Shown: positions 61,067 through 64,000 of the stretch, piece by piece
How positions within the stretch are numbered: the first letter of the stretch is position 1
Layout of the letters: every line of letters starts with the position of its first letter
NCBI RefSeq assembly: GCF_964355755.1
Contig: NC_092670.1
Location: 29,005,795-29,069,794 of the forward strand
Length of the DNA stretch: 64,000 nucleotides
Direction of reading: 5' to 3'
Source: Antedon mediterranea
Taxonomy: Eukaryota > Echinodermata > Crinoidea > Comatulida > Antedonidae
Translations under genes and position numbers: made by a program
The notes under the pieces: model-generated
What the model saw: only the letters and a program-made list of their open reading frames with translations
Database searches by the model: none
What the model was told of the DNA's origin: nothing

Positions 61067-62145
61067 TACTAGAAATTATACCCGCCCCAGGGCGGGTTTC
61101 AAAATTAGTTTAAAGCCTTCTCAGTACATAACACCTGACGCCAGTATCTCCGTATACGCACCAACCTCCATCCCTTAATAACACCCCACACTCTTTACAG
61201 TGAAGGACAAATTCAAATAAACTTTAGCTTCAAATTGAGAGGGCATACATAGCTGTGATAGGCCTATGGCTTAAGTACGTTGTAAACTGTGTAAGTAAGT
61301 AGGTGTCATATTGGCTGATAATTAAAATATATAATGTTGATACTGCGGTCTCTCGGTCTTCTTTCTCCTCTCACCATCGCAGCCGCAATCAACAAACCTT
61401 ACTTCCTCCCCTGGACAGTTCAAATGTAGGCCTAGTAAGTTTTCATTGTACAATTCAATCATATAAGCCTAGGCTACTTCATTACGCCAGTATTTTCGCT
61501 CCACCTCCCAACACACCCCAGAGACCGGGTGATGTTTTTAAGACGGTTCCAGTACAAATTATGTTAGCCATCACTCCCAACCCATAATCCCTCAGTGGCA
61601 GTTTTCAAATGTAGTTTTAAACATTCCCAGTTTCGGTCATGGTGATAGGGCTACATCCCCACCCCATGGATATGGGTAAAGTACTTTGCTAAATGTGTAA
61701 ATAAATAGGTGTCATATTGGTTAATGATTAAAATATGTATATCTATATTTCCCCAAACGCCCACCACACCACCCCCCCCCCCCCCCCCCCCCACCCCTCA
61801 CACAAAAACCCCAGGAGTCGGGGGAATTTTTTTTAATGTAGTTTAAAACCTTCCGGGTACAATTGCCATCATTTTGATACCCCATACGTATGGTTACGTG
61901 CAGAAACAGAAATTTTTATAACGAACAAACATCGAAAGTGGGGGTTTTGACCACATTTTGGTCCCTAACTTGGATCCTAGGTGGCGGAGGATGTTGACAT
62001 ATAGCTTAGAACATTCCCGGTACAATTGCGGTCATTTTGATACCCCATATGTAAGATTACGTGCAGTAACAAAAATTTGTATAATGAACAAACAAACAAA
62101 CAGACAAACAGACGTACAAACTCTCTCACTTATAATATAGATATA
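61067..62145 (+). mobile_element. Nested repeat with 'cttataatatagat' tail
   Basis: Starts ctagaaattatacccgcccc, contains two diverged internal copies ('ttcccggtacaattgc..tcattttgatacccca' at about 61850 and 62010), a run of C (61770-61790) and ends in (caaa)n then actctctcacttataatata. This tail type is typical of RTE-like LINE/SINE 3' ends. No coding recognised. Confidence 0.5.
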
Positions 62146-62520
62146 TTTTCTACTGAAAATGTTAAGAGTAACCAAACTGGCCGCATTTTTCGGATAAGAC
62201 AATCAATTAATTGTCTAACCAAAAAGGTCATTTATCTCATATACTGTAATATTTGTGGCAAACAGTACGTCTCGAAAACATAAAACACTCTCCGTATGAG
62301 AATGACACAACACAGATCAGCTATCAAAACATTAAAGCTTGATCAACCTGTAGCCGAACATTTTAATTTAGCTGGTCACTCGATTGCAAATTTCAGAGTT
62401 ATTGTCATAGACCACGATGTCAAATGGAGCAACAAAACTCGACAAGAATTACAACTTAAACCACAAAACTTTTTGGACTTAACATTAGGAACATACTCCC
62501 AGATCGGTAAAATTATTTAA
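62140..62520 (+). pseudogene. Penelope-like element 1: GIY-YIG endonuclease remnant
   Basis: The frame reads KKVIYLIYCNICGKQYVSKT, then an in-frame stop (62281-62283), then LRMRMTQHRSAIK and QPVAEHFNLAGHSIANF. The C-x-x-C-G before Y-V and the R...H and HF..GH words are those of the GIY-YIG domain at the end of Penelope-type polyproteins. The RT is missing. The C-terminal 'GIN' motif is not recognisable. Confidence 0.75.
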
Positions 62521-62752
62521 TTGACTACCAAAATTTAAGTTTCAATATTAACCACCATTTAAGCTGTTTTTAGTTCCATTCCAAAATTGTTTATATCTCT
62601 ACGAATTAACTTCTTTGTTTTCTACTCTTATTCAGTCTCAACCCACCATTCACCACCCTTGTCTCCCTTTGTTGTATTTCTTTTATTCTTGTCCACCCAG
62701 GCAGCACTTGCCAATTCTTATGCTATGACGTTATCCAAATTCCTTCACTTGC

Positions 62753-62797
62753 ACTGATGAAGGGCTAGTGTTGCCCGAAAGCTCTGCTAATTTTTTT
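62753..62797 (+). ncRNA. Hammerhead-ribozyme-like motif at the 3' side of PLE 1
   Basis: ctgatga (62754-62760) is followed by agggc-tagtgtt-gccc, which forms a 4-bp stem (gggc/gccc), and then gaaa, giving the hammerhead core order CUGAUGA-stem II-GAAA. agc-tct-gct after it can form a short stem III followed by A. Stem I is weak here. Penelope-like elements are known to encode minimal hammerheads in their terminal repeats, and the motif sits 12-50 bp before the terminal repeat. Activity cannot be judged from sequence. Confidence 0.55.
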
Positions 62798-62808
62798 TTT
62801 GTATCTCT

Positions 62809-62876
62809 ATTGAGATCCAGCCACTGATACCCACAGCATTGTCATTTTTTCAATAATTTGCCTTTGGATTTATATA
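62809..62876 (+). repeat. Direct repeat, right terminal copy of PLE 1
   Basis: Second copy of the repeat at 60997-61064, followed by an (at)n run. Confidence 0.7.
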
Positions 62877-62936
62877 ATATATATATATATATTTGAAACG
62901 ATAAAAATGAGGAAATCTGTGAGAATGAGAAAAAGT

Positions 62937-63008
62937 CGCCCCAACCGAGACTCGAACTCGGACCGCCTGCTTGATATGCAGATGTCCTAACCATTAGACC
63001 ACTGGGGC
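62937..63008 (-). tRNA. tRNA-like gene, anticodon ATC, Glu/Asp-type body
   Basis: Read on the minus strand it folds as a 72-nt cloverleaf. Acceptor GCCCCAG/TTGGGGC, D arm GTCTAATGGTTAGGAC, anticodon stem TCTGC/GCAGG around loop ATATCAA, T arm CCGAG-TTCGAGT-CTCGG, discriminator G. A-box and B-box (GTTCGAGTC) are intact, and TTTTT follows within 10 nt, so Pol III transcription is plausible. The anticodon by position is ATC (reads GAU, Asp), whereas animal Asp tRNAs use GTC and the body looks like tRNA-Glu. It may be a tRNA-derived repeat or pseudogene rather than a decoding tRNA. Confidence 0.65.
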
Positions 63009-63195
63009 TTTCATGGTATTGTTCAAACTCGATTGGATAGCCGCCGACTCTTTAACATTCTCGGCGTGGTACGGCGGAACAGCACTAGTCCTCAGTTGTA
63101 CGCACGCGCACCAGAGATCAAATTGATACGCCCTCATCTTTCAGTATTTTTATTCACGAGGCGGGATCTCCGAAGAGATACTTTTATATATATAG

Positions 63196-63242
63196 AAACA
63201 CATTAGGCAATGAACATTAAATGTTCATTGCCTAATGTGTTT
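63196..63242. repeat. Perfect 23-bp hairpin in (TA)n context
   Basis: aaacacattaggcaatgaac... is mirrored exactly around a single A at 63219, and both sides continue into tatatata. Confidence 0.9.
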
Positions 63243-63279
63243 ATATATATATATATATAGTATACCTCTAGTATACCTC

Positions 63280-63896
63280 TAGTCCTCACGTATCATCCTA
63301 TGAATAAGAAGGTTATTAACATTGTTCGCGATAACTTTTCAATTTTGACTGAAGATAAATCCGCTACAAAAGATATTTTTCAAGAACCACCCATGATAGC
63401 TTACAGACGTGATCAAAGCATTAAAGACACTTTAGTTAAATCTAAATTACAAAACAAAGGTAATGAATCAATTGGAACATTCAAATGTAATAGAAATAGA
63501 TGTTCGACATGTAATTACGTTTCATGTTCAAACCAAATAGTAGGACCTTCTGGTAATTATGTGATCACAGATCGTATTACGTGCACCACTAGAAATCTAG
63601 TTTATTGTATTTCGTGTACTAAATGTAATATGCTTTATATTGGTGAAACTAAACGCAGGTTAGGTGATAGGTTTGTAGAACATTTAAGGTCTATTAAACT
63701 AAAGACTCCCGGATTACCTGTAGCCACCCATTTTTGTAATAATGAGCATTCCCTTTCGGATATTACTATTTCTGGTGTTAAAGTATGTAATGGTTCTGAG
63801 ACATCTCGTAGAATTATAGAAGAAAGAATAATTGTAAAGCTTGGCACTCTTGCCCCTACCGGCATAAATGTACAATTTAGATCCTTTAAACATTAA
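63280..63896 (+). pseudogene. Penelope-like element 2: RT end plus complete GIY-YIG domain
   Basis: Frame open from about 63280 (LTYHP before the first ATG at 63300) to the stop at 63894-63896. Order: end of RT thumb (VINIVRDNFSIL), linker PPMIAYRRDQSIKDTLVKSK, cysteine cluster (CNRNRCSTCNYVSC), GIY-YIG core (LVYCISCTKCNMLYIGETKR), conserved Arg/His (RFVEHLRSI), VATHFCNNEHS, and the terminal Glu region IIEERIIVKLGTLAPTGIN. About 198 codons intact, 5'-truncated so the RT is absent. The endonuclease of such elements nicks target DNA. Same strand as TRRAP, inside intron 50. Confidence 0.85.
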
Positions 63897-64000
63897 TTTT
63901 GCCAGAGACATTCACATATTAACAATTATTTACACTTGAAGCTTTTGTCTTTGTTTTAAATTTCCTGCTTTATAAGCAACCATTCCTGCTTTGTACACCA
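63897..64000. other. Window end
   Basis: Probable 3' untranslated part of PLE 2; the window stops before any terminal repeat or hammerhead could be seen. Confidence 0.5.

Overview
The window is a eukaryotic, AT-rich, intron-dense piece of an animal genome. One gene on the + strand runs through almost all of it: TRRAP (transformation/transcription domain-associated protein), the pseudokinase scaffold of the SAGA and TIP60/NuA4 histone acetyltransferase complexes. I place 50 coding exons (called e1-e50, window numbering) from 265 to 60930. Every inferred intron is GT...AG, every split codon closes across its junction, and the joined frame is open for 2,711 complete codons. The gene is cut at both window edges. 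By comparison with remembered vertebrate TRRAP, roughly the first 280 residues and the last 850-900 residues (rest of FAT, the PI3K-like pseudokinase and FATC) lie outside. The high similarity to vertebrate TRRAP and the frequent 'aggcctaggcc'-type words suggest a marine invertebrate deuterostome such as an echinoderm or hemichordate. That organism call is inference and not certain.

The introns (89 bp to about 4.8 kb) are packed with mobile elements. Intron 3 holds a Helitron-like element carrying a nested TA-flanked pogo/Tigger-like MITE. Intron 4 has a terminal-inverted-repeat (TIR) element. Intron 10 has a CR1-like LINE relic and a TIR element ending 40 bp before exon e11. Intron 11 holds a BEL/Pao LTR retrotransposon with near-identical 278-bp LTRs but an internally deleted, frameshifted gag-pol. 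Intron 16 has a TTAA-flanked TIR element. Intron 17 has a minisatellite made from the end of exon e17 plus its splice donor. Introns 18 and 33 share a 1.4-1.5 kb repeat, and intron 18 also has a hAT-like MITE. Intron 20 has a LINE tail. Intron 27 has a TIR element. Intron 28 has a Helitron fragment and a second LINE relic. Intron 30 has a Helitron fragment, a permuted inverted repeat, a 300-bp tandem duplication and a foldback. Intron 31 has nested TIR elements. Intron 32 has a 'cgcga'-rich element with a possible THAP-domain fragment. Intron 34 and intron 40 hold further Helitron copies, one of them interrupted by another TIR element.

The last 3 kb (intron 50) carry two Penelope-like element (PLE) remnants encoding GIY-YIG endonuclease domains. 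One has a terminal direct repeat and a hammerhead-ribozyme-like motif. A tRNA-like gene lies between them on the minus strand.

I see no second cellular protein-coding gene, no CRISPR array and no operon structure. The points most worth a second look are the splice-donor minisatellites, the hammerhead-like motif, the tRNA with an ATC anticodon, the in-frame internal deletion of the BEL element, and the repeated Helitron insertion with nested passengers.
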